Assembly (NCBI GenBank): GCA_021299035.1
Contig: JAJTGD010000013.1
Location: forward strand, 62,001 to 126,000
From: Oxalobacteraceae bacterium
GTDB taxonomy: Bacteria; Pseudomonadota; Gammaproteobacteria; Burkholderiales; Burkholderiaceae_D
Length of the DNA stretch: 64,000 nt
Direction: 5' to 3'
The stretch's first letter is position 1; every line of letters starts with the position of its first letter. The translations under genes were made by a program, and so were the position numbers. The notes beneath the pieces were generated by a model. That model saw nothing but the letters and a program-made list of their open reading frames with translations, was not told the DNA's origin and did not search any database. Shown piece after piece: positions 34,513-42,757 of this stretch.

Positions 34513-35880
34513 TTATTCTGGCTCAGTAAAGAGAGTGGCATTAATCGCTGCGCGTAGCTTTTCAGTACTAAACGGACGCTGCAGCAAAGTCACTCGCGAA
34601 CCTACTTGTCTCTGCAGGTCGCTAAACGGTGATTCATCGCTACACAACAGCACCGGTAGGTTGCTGTTGAATTCATCATTCATACGCGTAATGACTTGAG
34701 CGACTGGCTCGGACTGCATTTGCGCATCCACCATCAGCAAACTAGGTATGCCGCCCTGTATGGCCAGTTGTCGTATGGCGTCATCGCTACTGCCCGCTAC
34801 GACGACTGAGATGCCAATACCCGGGGCTAGCAGGCGAAGTGCATTACCCACATCCGGGTCCGCATCGATGCACACCATCAAGGTATTCTCGGGTGGTTCG
34901 AGTAACACCTGCGGCAACAAGCGCTCAATCAAGTAAGTCTCAGCGAGCGCCACCTGTTCGCTGCCGGTAATCGCTTCGGTTACCAATGGCAGATCAATCG
35001 CAAATACCGAGCCGATACCCACATGACTACTGAGTGAGATACGGGCACCAATACGGGCGGCAAGTCGACGTGCAATCGCCAGACCCAGCCCCACACCCTG
35101 TGTCGTCATCGCAGCATGATCGCCACGCGTGAATTCGTCGAAGATTTTTTTACGTAGCCCAGCAGCAATACCAGCGCCCGTATCAATCACTGCGATACGA
35201 CAGCGCTCTCCCCGTCGTGAGATCCGTATGCGAACCCCACCCCGCTGGGTATACCGCATCGAGTTGCTGATGAAGTTACGCAGAATGCGCTCGAGCAGTC
35301 GAGGATCAGTTTGCAAGAAAAGCACTTCATGATCGGGAGCGCGCAGAGTCAACGTAAGACCCAAATCCTCTGCCATACGACGATGCTGCGCCACTATACG
35401 TTCGCAGAATTCGCGGCCATCGATTCGTTCAATGGATACTTCTAACGCACCACTATCAAGCCGGCTGACATCGAGCATGCTGTCGAACACATCATTCATA
35501 TAGCCCATGCTTTGCCTGAGACGCAGTAGGCTTTCGGTGGCGCGTGATCGCTCGGCAGTATCAAGTGAGGCATGCGCAAGACTGCGCTCGACGCTACCCA
35601 AGTAGAGATTAATGGCCTGCATCGGCTGCTTCAGGTCATGACTGAAGGCGGCCAGAAAGCGAGACCGATCGACCTCGGTATCGCGCAGCGCCAGCCGACG
35701 CTCAGCCAGCTCTTGCAGCATGTCGTCGATACGGCGTCGACGGCGCTGCTCACGTACCTGCCGAATCAGCAACCAAACCGCGAGCGCGATCAGGAGCAAG
35801 CCGATCAGCAGTACGGCCAGTGCGAGCGTCATCGTGGGAAGTAGCGCCGCCAGATCAGCCACGCGAGACCTCCTGCGCAC
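34513..35880 (-). CDS. Hybrid sensor histidine kinase with degenerate receiver
   Basis: A 455-residue protein. One N-terminal TM (about 17-38) leads into HisKA with His in FLAAFSHDLKQPMQA, HATPase with NFISNSMRYT, DTGAGI and GVGLGLAIA. A C-terminal receiver (about 330-450) keeps Asp in LMVDAQM, but the conserved Lys before Pro is Arg (LLQRPF). This suggests weak or altered receiver activity. The H-box SHDLKQPMQA is of the type seen in kinases paired with LuxR regulators. Its start at 35880 is divergent from the 35994 gene across operator 2. Confidence 0.88.
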   Translation of the reverse strand: MRRRSRVADLAALLPTMTLALAVLLIGLLLIALAVWLLIRQVREQRRRRRIDDMLQELAERRLALRDTEVDRSRFLAAFSHDLKQPMQAINLYLGSVERSLAHASLDTAERSRATESLLRLRQSMGYMNDVFDSMLDVSRLDSGALEVSIERIDGREFCERIVAQHRRMAEDLGLTLTLRAPDHEVLFLQTDPRLLERILRNFISNSMRYTQRGGVRIRISRRGERCRIAVIDTGAGIAAGLRKKIFDEFTRGDHAAMTTQGVGLGLAIARRLAARIGARISLSSHVGIGSVFAIDLPLVTEAITGSEQVALAETYLIERLLPQVLLEPPENTLMVCIDADPDVGNALRLLAPGIGISVVVAGSSDDAIRQLAIQGGIPSLLMVDAQMQSEPVAQVITRMNDEFNSNLPVLLCSDESPFSDLQRQVGSRVTLLQRPFSTEKLRAAINATLFTEPE

Positions 35881-35946
35881 CCATCCACTGCTGCGGCTGA
35901 ATAAAATTTCGCATCAGCATGTTTCCCGCAAGATATGGGCTGTATT

Positions 35947-35958
35947 ATACTTTAGTGT
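35947..35958 (+). promoter_or_regulatory. T6SS-island operator 2
   Basis: ATACTTTAGTGT (35947-35958), preceded by TATTAT (35943-35948). It matches operator 1 at 11 of 12 positions. It lies in the short divergent gap between the hybrid kinase gene and the first gene of the structural T6SS run. Confidence 0.55.
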
Positions 35959-35993
35959 GAGTGCTAGTCGTAGCCAAAGGAGCAATCAAGCCG

Positions 35994-36620
35994 ATGCAAA
36001 AGCCACCGCAGCCGCCCTTTGGCGAGCCCAGCGATGCGTGGGGAAGTACTGCGCCAGAGGATGCGCGCGGCCGCAGCAGCGGCAACCCGTTTGGGCGCGC
36101 ATTCCATGGGCCAGCTTCACCACCACCGCGTACAGGCACGCCGAGCAGTTCGCGACTGGACGCCGGCGCTAGCATGGGCGAAGACCTCGGCTTGGGTCGC
36201 CTACCGCCCGGCTTTGGCGATCTGGCGCGCCAACTCAGCGAGACCAATTTATTGGTCGATCGGGCCATCTCATCGATTAGCGCAGAGCCCGGCCAGAGCA
36301 GCCCGGCAGAGACATTGGCAGAGCTAGGCGATAGCCTCAGTCAGTTATTCACGCAGCTGGATCAAGGGGTCGGCGATGGAGACGGCCCCTGGCAAGGCAT
36401 CACCGAAGCGCTGCGCGATCTGGCCGAAAGAATTGAGCGGCGCGAGCAGCTACGCGCCGAGCTGCAGCTGACCCAGCATGCGATTGATAAGGCCAAGGCG
36501 CGCGTGATCGACCAGATTCAGGACGCCGCCCGCATCGAGCAGGAGCGGCTGTCGGTGACCCGTTTGCGCAGCCAACTGGCGTCCGTCATGGCTGACAAGC
36601 TGCTCAATAAATTGCGCTAA
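35994..36620 (+). CDS. T6SS-island protein with disordered N-terminus and coiled coil
   Basis: A protein of about 208 residues, not recognised. The first about 65 residues are Pro/Gly/Ser-rich (PPQPPFGEPSDAWG...). A helical region follows (PPGFGDLARQLSETNLLVDRAI), then a long charged coiled coil (LRDLAERIERREQLRAELQLTQHAIDKAKARVIDQIQ) to the end. SD AAGGAG (35977-35982) supports ATG 35994; a GTG at 35961 would lie on the promoter. Its place before tssB suggests a T6SS accessory role. Confidence 0.72.
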   Translation: MQKPPQPPFGEPSDAWGSTAPEDARGRSSGNPFGRAFHGPASPPPRTGTPSSSRLDAGASMGEDLGLGRLPPGFGDLARQLSETNLLVDRAISSISAEPGQSSPAETLAELGDSLSQLFTQLDQGVGDGDGPWQGITEALRDLAERIERREQLRAELQLTQHAIDKAKARVIDQIQDAARIEQERLSVTRLRSQLASVMADKLLNKLR

Positions 36621-36650
36621 GTCGGGGTGGATAAAATCTTTCTTTTCTAC

Positions 36651-36679
36651 TTGCACCAATACTAAAGTATGGTTAGTAT
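36651..36679 (+). promoter_or_regulatory. tssB promoter with T6SS-island operator 3 in its spacer
   Basis: TTGCAC (36651-36656), 17-nt spacer, TAGTAT (36674-36679). ATACTAAAGTAT (36659-36670) fills the spacer, and a further TTAGTAT at 36673 forms ATACTAA-N7-TTAGTAT. This is the clearest of the three sites. Confidence 0.65.
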
Positions 36680-36739
36680 TGCCGCGGAGAACTAATATTG
36701 CGTGGCCGGTAGTGCCCGCACCAATGGAGGTATCAAGCT

Positions 36740-37318
36740 ATGGCTGAGAGTCTGCAAAAATGGGTTGGGCGCAACCGCCCGCCCCGCGTACAGATCACCT
36801 ACGACGTCGAGATCGGTGATGCCATCGAAAAGCGTGAGTTGCCGCTGGTGGTAGGCGTCCTTGCCGATCTGGCGGGCAAGCCTGCGAGCGCGCCACCCAA
36901 AATGAAAGACCGGCGCTTCGTCGAAATCGATCGCGATAACTTCGACGAGATCATGGCCAAGATCGGTCCGCGACTCGATATGAGCGTACCGGACATGATG
37001 AAAGGTAGCGGCAACCTGAAGATCGAGCTCACGCCGAAGAAGTTTGCCGACTTCCATCCTGAGGCGATTGTTGATCAGGTACCGCGCCTGAAGAAATTAC
37101 TGGAAGCACGACTTGAGCTGCGCGATCTGCTGGCCAAACTGGACGGCAATGATGATCTCGACGGTCTGCTAGCAGGAATCGTAAAGAACACCGAAGGCCT
37201 GAAACAAATTCGTAGCGCTGCTGGTGGCGGCGCGAGCAGCGCAAACGACAAGCCCGCTGCGAAGAAAGAAGACGACAAGCCTGAGGCGAAGTCTGACGAC
37301 GCACCAAGCGCTGAATAA
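36740..37318 (+). CDS. tssB: T6SS contractile sheath small subunit TssB (VipA/IglA)
   Basis: A 192-residue sheath protein. Typical features are the VGRNRPPRVQITYDVEIGDA start, KRELPLVVGVLADLAG, and DRRFVEIDRDNFDEIMAKIGPRL. The C-terminal FHPEAIVDQVPRLKKLLEARLELRDLL helix pairs with TssC. The Lys/Asp/Ala-rich tail is somewhat long. GGAGG precedes the ATG. It is first in the structural operon, directly under operator 3. Confidence 0.96.
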   Translation: MAESLQKWVGRNRPPRVQITYDVEIGDAIEKRELPLVVGVLADLAGKPASAPPKMKDRRFVEIDRDNFDEIMAKIGPRLDMSVPDMMKGSGNLKIELTPKKFADFHPEAIVDQVPRLKKLLEARLELRDLLAKLDGNDDLDGLLAGIVKNTEGLKQIRSAAGGGASSANDKPAAKKEDDKPEAKSDDAPSAE

Positions 37319-37371
37319 CCAATAACGATCGCAGGTAATCCTCCGCATCCTGACCGAGACGAGTGACCGAC

Positions 37372-38856
37372 ATGGCAGATACTAAATCCTCCTCCTCTGG
37401 CGCTGGCGCTTCTGGCACCGGCAGCCTCCTGGACCAGATCGTCCTGAACGGCAAAATGGCCAACGAGCCTTCGCAAGAGCCGTACGCGAAGCGAATGCTG
37501 AGCCAGTTCGCCTCGCAGATTCTCGACGAAGACATGAAGTTCAGCCCTGACAAGGGCGTGGTCACGATGATCAACGAGCGTATCGCAGAGATCGATGATC
37601 TGCTGACCAAGCAGCTGAATGCCATCATGCATCACCCGGAGTTTCAGGCGCTGGAAGGCGCGTGGCACGGTCTGCACGATTTTGTGTTCGGTAGCGAGAC
37701 CAGTACCCGTCTGAAAATTCGCCTGATGAGCGTCAGCAAGCAAGAACTGCTGAATGATCTCGAAACCGCGGTCGACTATGACACCAGCGCACTGTTCAAG
37801 AAAGTGTACGAAGAAGAGTACGGCACCTTTGGTGGCTATCCCTATTCGGTACTGATCGGCGACTACTACTTTGGTCGCCATCCGCAAGATATGGCGCTGC
37901 TGGAGCGTGTTTCTAAAGTAGCAGCGGCGGCTCATGCGCCTTTCATCTCGGCGGCTTCACCTGCCTTGTTCGACATGAAGCGCTTCACCGAACTCGGTGG
38001 CCCGCGTGATCTGTCAAAGATTTTTGAGAGCGCAGAGCTAGCGACTTGGAAAGCCTTCCGCGAAGGTGAAGATTCGCGCTATGTCGCGCTGACCTTGCCA
38101 CGCTATCTGGCACGACTGCCCTACGGCAACAAGACGAAACCTGTCGAGCAGTTCGGGTTTGAAGAAGACGTAGACGGTAAAGACCACGACAAGTATCTGT
38201 GGTCGAACAGCGCCTATCAGTTAGGTTTGCGGATTACCGATGCGTTTGCCAAGTTCGGCTGGACCACTGCGATTCGTGGTGTTGAGGGCGGCGGTAAAGT
38301 TGAAGGCATGACCGCGCACACTTACCAAACTGACGAAGGTGATATCGCACTGAAATGCCCAACCGAGGTGCTGATCACTGACCGTCGTGAAAAAGAACTT
38401 AATGACCTCGGTTTCATTGGCGTCGTTAACGCTAAAGGAGCGACTTACGCTGCTTTCTTCGGCGGGCAAACGGTCAACAAACCCAAGGTCTATAACAAAG
38501 ATTTGGCAAATGCGAATGCCAACCTTTCGGCACGCCTACCTTACATGTTGGCAGCCTCGCGCTTTGCGCACTACGTAAAGGTCATCGCACGTGACAAAGT
38601 CGGTAGCTTCCAGACCCGCGACACCTTGCAAAGTTATTTGAACACCTGGATCGCGGACTATGTTTGCCTGAGCGAGTCCGCACCACAAGAGACCAAGGCG
38701 CGCCTACCATTGGCCAGCGCCCGCGTTGACGTGAGCGAGATTCCGGGGCGTCCTGGTGCTTACTCGGCGGTAGTGTTTGTACGGCCGCATTTCCAGATGG
38801 AAGAGTTGACTGCCTCGATCCGCATGGTGGCGGAATTGCCCGCGCCAGCAGCCTGA
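37372..38856 (+). CDS. tssC: T6SS contractile sheath large subunit TssC (VipB/IglB)
   Basis: A protein of about 494 residues. Conserved stretches are FQALEGAWHGLHDFVFGSETS, LKIRLMSVSKQELLNDLE, GTFGGYPYSVLIGDYYFG, FISAASPALF and the C-terminal RPHFQMEELTASIRMVAELP. It forms the sheath with TssB. A GTG three codons upstream (37363) is possible; I chose the ATG for its spacing from GAG. Usual length. Confidence 0.96.
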   Translation: MADTKSSSSGAGASGTGSLLDQIVLNGKMANEPSQEPYAKRMLSQFASQILDEDMKFSPDKGVVTMINERIAEIDDLLTKQLNAIMHHPEFQALEGAWHGLHDFVFGSETSTRLKIRLMSVSKQELLNDLETAVDYDTSALFKKVYEEEYGTFGGYPYSVLIGDYYFGRHPQDMALLERVSKVAAAAHAPFISAASPALFDMKRFTELGGPRDLSKIFESAELATWKAFREGEDSRYVALTLPRYLARLPYGNKTKPVEQFGFEEDVDGKDHDKYLWSNSAYQLGLRITDAFAKFGWTTAIRGVEGGGKVEGMTAHTYQTDEGDIALKCPTEVLITDRREKELNDLGFIGVVNAKGATYAAFFGGQTVNKPKVYNKDLANANANLSARLPYMLAASRFAHYVKVIARDKVGSFQTRDTLQSYLNTWIADYVCLSESAPQETKARLPLASARVDVSEIPGRPGAYSAVVFVRPHFQMEELTASIRMVAELPAPAA

Positions 38857-38918
38857 TCGTCAGCGCACTACCCACGCCGACCCACCATGATCGCGAACTA
38901 TTCTTAGGATAAAACACC

Positions 38919-39440
38919 ATGGATAACTGCAATATTCTGCTCCAGATCGACGGTGTCAAAGGCAGCAGCACCTTGGCCGACTATGCCGACCAAATCGAGT
39001 GCTACTCCTGGACATTCAACGTCGTGCAGCCCAGCAGTAATACCAAGTCAGGTACCGAGCGTACAGCGGCGAACCCGATGTTCTCCGACATTACGCTCAC
39101 CAAGGAGACTGATGTTTCTTCGACCGACTTACTTCGTCTATGTGCGACTGCGAAAGAAGTCGATAAGGTCACCCTGACAATGCTGCGCAAGGCGAATGAA
39201 GAAAACGCGCCACTGCTAAAGGTTGAGTTAGAGAAGGTGATCATTAGTCACTACACTATCGCCAGCGCGCATGAGCCACATCCACTTGAAACCGGTGTTG
39301 ATGGCGCGCGCCGCCCGCTAGAAACCATTTCGCTGAACTTCGTGAAAATCAAGATGGAGTACAACCATCAGGCTAACGACGGCAGCATCGCAGGCAAGAC
39401 CGATTTCGGCTACGACCTGGCGATCAACAAAAAAGCTTGA
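38919..39440 (+). CDS. hcp: T6SS inner tube protein Hcp (TssD)
   Basis: A 173-residue Hcp. Features are ILLQIDGVKGSSTLADYADQIE near the N-terminus, ITLTKETDVSSTDLLRLCATAKEVDKVTL, and the C-terminal PLETISLNFVKIKMEYNHQ. It stacks as hexameric rings inside the sheath and is secreted. AGGA lies 9 nt before the ATG. Its place between tssC and tssE is normal. Confidence 0.96.
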   Translation: MDNCNILLQIDGVKGSSTLADYADQIECYSWTFNVVQPSSNTKSGTERTAANPMFSDITLTKETDVSSTDLLRLCATAKEVDKVTLTMLRKANEENAPLLKVELEKVIISHYTIASAHEPHPLETGVDGARRPLETISLNFVKIKMEYNHQANDGSIAGKTDFGYDLAINKKA

Positions 39441-39482
39441 TCCCTTGTTACCGGCGATCCGCCACGATAGAGGTGAAGCTCG

Positions 39483-39965
39483 ATGTCATTCCTGTTCCCG
39501 GGTGGGCCCATCCCGCTGTTCGACAAGCTCGACCAGCGCGCTGCGCCGACCGGGCTTGAAGCTGGTCAGGGGCTTTCTGCCGATGGCGTCGAGGCCTCAG
39601 TTGAGCGCGAGCTGCATCGCTTACTGAACTCGCGCTCTCGAATCAATCTGTCCGAGTTCACTGAAGCAAATCTCACCGTCTGCGATTACGGCATTCCGGA
39701 CTACACCACCCTGTCAGTTCGCAGCGATACCGATCGAGTTCAGATCGCCACTGCAATCGCCTATGCGATTCAGCATTTTGAGCCGCGACTTGTCAACGCC
39801 ACAGTGACACCGCTCGGTGCTGCCAACGGTATAACGATCGCACTATTTCAAATTGATGCCGATCTACCGATTGCGAATACCGTACGTCGCGTGCGTTTCA
39901 CGCTGGCTGGCGAAACGCCACCCATTGCCCACACCGCTTCGAACACAGCGGAGGTTCTCGCATGA
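39483..39965 (+). CDS. tssE: T6SS baseplate protein TssE (gp25-like)
   Basis: A 160-residue gp25-like baseplate protein. It begins FLFPGGPIPLFDKLDQ and has LHRLLNSRSRINLSEF, VCDYGIPDYTTLSVRSDTDRVQIATAIAYAIQHFEPRL and a beta-rich end. It connects the baseplate wedge to the sheath. The stop overlaps the tssF start (ATGA, 39962-39965). Confidence 0.95.
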   Translation: MSFLFPGGPIPLFDKLDQRAAPTGLEAGQGLSADGVEASVERELHRLLNSRSRINLSEFTEANLTVCDYGIPDYTTLSVRSDTDRVQIATAIAYAIQHFEPRLVNATVTPLGAANGITIALFQIDADLPIANTVRRVRFTLAGETPPIAHTASNTAEVLA

Positions 39966-41725
39966 ATTCACGCGCGGGTGATAACGAACTGCTGGACTAC
40001 TACCTGCGCGAGCTGGATTGGTTGCGTACGCAAGGGCGCGACTTCGCGCGGCGTTACCCCAAAATCGGCGCACGTCTAGATCTGCACGGTGGCGAGTCAC
40101 ATGATCCCCATACCGAACGACTGATTGAATCCGTTGCATTTCTGGCGGCGCGGGTACGACGCGATATCGACTCAGATTTTCCGCAAGTCGCCAGCGCACT
40201 ACTGGAAAACCTCTACCCTTCGCTATTAGCACCACTGCCATCCATGACGGTGGTGCAGATGTCGCTCGGCGCAGCGCAAGGCAAGGTTACTGCCGGGCTA
40301 GGTGTGCCGCGTCACACAGCCTTAGTCACTTACGCTGATAGCGGCGAAGAAGTGCGCTTTCGTACCGCATGGGATAGCACACTATGGCCGCTGCATATCG
40401 CTGACGTAAAAGTCGATGATGAGGGCTATATCGCTCTGGTGATCAAGGCGGACGACGGCACCTCACTCGATGAGTTAGAACTCGATACCCTGCGCATTCA
40501 TCTCGCCGGTGATGCGGCTACCGTAGCGACGCTATATGAATGTATGGCGGTGCGCTTGAAGGGTATGTATGTCGCGAACGCATCTGGAACGACGATCGCA
40601 CGCTTGGCCCCCAAGCAGTGTCAGCGCATTGGTTTTGATACTGAACATGCGGTGCTACCGCAAGCGCCGGGTGCTCATCCGGCGTATGGCTTGCTGCAAG
40701 AGTATTTTGCATTTCCAGCGAAGTTCCATTTCTTCGATATTCACGGCTTTCGTGCCCTCAAGCTCAGCGGTCAGCAATTCAGCTTAAAACTAGATGTCGG
40801 TGCCGCATCCCGAAAGCTGCGCGCGCTGAATGCGGATAACTTCCGTCTTGGCTGCACGGTAGCAGTCAATCTATTCCCGCGCACCTCGGAGCCTATTCAG
40901 ATCGATCACACCCAGCATGAGGTAATGCTGGTAGGTGACCGCGCGCGTGAAGCCTCGACCGAGATTCATTCGATCCAGCAGGTCACCGCTTCTGAGCCTG
41001 GCTCGGATCAACCCATGCAGCTACGCCATATCGCTGCCATGCAAAGTGGCGAAGCCATTGATGATGTGTTCTGGGTCGCACGACGCGAGCGTAGTCTGCG
41101 CGATGACATTACCGGTACCGATTTATACCTGTCGTTTGTCGATCGACGGCAAGAGCGGCGTGCGCCCTCTGCCGTTGTGTACGCTAACACCTTATGCACC
41201 AACCGCGGCTTGGCGGAGCAGATCACACCGCAAACTCTGCTAATCGGCGAAGGTGTCTCGAATGGATTGCAGATCTGCTGTGTGAGCGAACCCTCGCGCC
41301 AGCGGATGCCGCCGATCGGTAGCGATACCTTGTGGCGGCTGATATCGCTGCTCAATCTGCAGCATCAGTCCTTGATTAACGCTGATCAAGGTCGTGATCA
41401 CCTGCGTGAATTGCTCTCTCTGTTTAGCTCAGAGCAGCAGCGCGACCTGGAGCAGATTCGCGGCATTCAACGCCTCAGCGCACGTGCAGTAACGCGGCAG
41501 ATCGGTCACGAGGCTTGGCGTGGTGTCTGCCGTGGCACAGGCGTGCGGCTTGAGATTGATCCGGATGCATTTGTCGGTAGCTCGTCGGTGTTGTTCTCTG
41601 CCGTGTTAGCGCATTTCTTTGCGCTGTACACCACCGTGAATTCCTTCGTCGAACTGGGTATTTGGCGCGGTGATGAATGTCTGGTGCAATGGCCGCCAAT
41701 GAGTGGCTCACAGGAGTTGCTCTAA
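39962..41725 (+). CDS. tssF: T6SS baseplate protein TssF
   Basis: A 587-residue wedge protein. It begins ELLDYYLRELDWLRTQGRDFARRYPKIGARL, the standard TssF opening, followed by HDPHTERLIESVAFLAARV and SLLAPLPSMTVVQM. The C-terminal SVLFSAVLAHFFALYTTVNSF is also typical. It works with TssG and TssE. tssG starts on the base after its stop. Confidence 0.96.
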   Translation: MNSRAGDNELLDYYLRELDWLRTQGRDFARRYPKIGARLDLHGGESHDPHTERLIESVAFLAARVRRDIDSDFPQVASALLENLYPSLLAPLPSMTVVQMSLGAAQGKVTAGLGVPRHTALVTYADSGEEVRFRTAWDSTLWPLHIADVKVDDEGYIALVIKADDGTSLDELELDTLRIHLAGDAATVATLYECMAVRLKGMYVANASGTTIARLAPKQCQRIGFDTEHAVLPQAPGAHPAYGLLQEYFAFPAKFHFFDIHGFRALKLSGQQFSLKLDVGAASRKLRALNADNFRLGCTVAVNLFPRTSEPIQIDHTQHEVMLVGDRAREASTEIHSIQQVTASEPGSDQPMQLRHIAAMQSGEAIDDVFWVARRERSLRDDITGTDLYLSFVDRRQERRAPSAVVYANTLCTNRGLAEQITPQTLLIGEGVSNGLQICCVSEPSRQRMPPIGSDTLWRLISLLNLQHQSLINADQGRDHLRELLSLFSSEQQRDLEQIRGIQRLSARAVTRQIGHEAWRGVCRGTGVRLEIDPDAFVGSSSVLFSAVLAHFFALYTTVNSFVELGIWRGDECLVQWPPMSGSQELL

Positions 41726-42757
41726 ATGAGCGCGCGTGACGCTGACATGCAGTTGATCCCTGCCCTGCTCGAGCAGCCGCAGGGCTTTGATCTATTCCAA
41801 GCCATCAGCCTGCTTGAGCGCGCCGGTATGGCCGATGGCCACGCGGCACTCGGCACCGACCACGGTACCGAAGCAGTTCGGCTATCTAGTCATATCTCGC
41901 TCGACTTTGACGCCAGTGATGTCCGCGATGCACGCCGCGGTGCTGTCACTGGCGAGCCATATACGCTAAGCACACCGGTACTTTCCTTGTTAGGTCAAGC
42001 AGGGCCGATGCCCTCAGCGTTTACCGAGATGGTGATCGCGCGTAATGCGGTCAGGGATTTTGCAACAGCCGAGTTTTTGGATATTTTCCATCACCGTTTG
42101 CTGTCCTTGTTCTACCTTGGTCGTAAACGTCACCGCCCTTCGGTCGGTGGCGATGCCAATACAGCCAGCATCGGTAGCGCGACGCGACGCTTATGCGGAA
42201 GCACTGAACAAGTACCGCGTGATGCAGGTCGATGGCTACGTCACGCTGGTTTACTTGCGGGTGCGCCGCGCTCAATTGCTTCGCTGTGTACCTTGCTGGC
42301 CGATCGTTTCCAGATTAGTTTTCGAAGTGAGCAATTTGTCGGCCGCTGGTTGCCGCTCGAGTCGGATGATCTCACCCTGCTAGGCGATAAAAACTGTGCG
42401 CCTGCACTGGGTCAAAACGCGCTGCTGGGCCGACAAGCCTGGGATCAGTCGGCAGCGATTCGGCTGTACGCCCATGATCTACCGCTGCCACGTGTGATGC
42501 AGCTGCTACCGGGTGGTGAGCAGCATGAAGTATTCAAAGCCACGGTGCGCGACTTCATGCCATCGGCACTCAGCGTTGAGGTCTGGCTGACACCGGCTGC
42601 GGAGACCGTCACCGCAGCATCCTTCAGCACAACGGGCCGCCCACGTCTAGGTTGGAATGCCTGGGTAGCAGAGCGCAGTGCGCGCGATACAGCAGCTTCT
42701 ACTGAAACACCGCCGCCGGCGCGTTTCTCATTTGACTGTGCGCATCATGAGCACTGA
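41726..42757 (+). CDS. tssG: T6SS baseplate protein TssG
   Basis: A 343-residue protein. Family features are EQPQGFDLFQAISLLERAG, EAVRLSSHISLDFDASDV, VLSLLGQAGPMPSAFTEMV and the FLDIFHHRLLSLFYLGRKRHRP motif. It pairs with TssF in the wedge. Its 3' end overlaps the tssH start by 11 bp. Confidence 0.95.
   Translation: MSARDADMQLIPALLEQPQGFDLFQAISLLERAGMADGHAALGTDHGTEAVRLSSHISLDFDASDVRDARRGAVTGEPYTLSTPVLSLLGQAGPMPSAFTEMVIARNAVRDFATAEFLDIFHHRLLSLFYLGRKRHRPSVGGDANTASIGSATRRLCGSTEQVPRDAGRWLRHAGLLAGAPRSIASLCTLLADRFQISFRSEQFVGRWLPLESDDLTLLGDKNCAPALGQNALLGRQAWDQSAAIRLYAHDLPLPRVMQLLPGGEQHEVFKATVRDFMPSALSVEVWLTPAAETVTAASFSTTGRPRLGWNAWVAERSARDTAASTETPPPARFSFDCAHHEH

Noticed and set aside
37075-37935. 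286-codon minus-strand frame over tssB/tssC
   Set aside because: Antisense shadow of two clear T6SS genes; no SD or family match.
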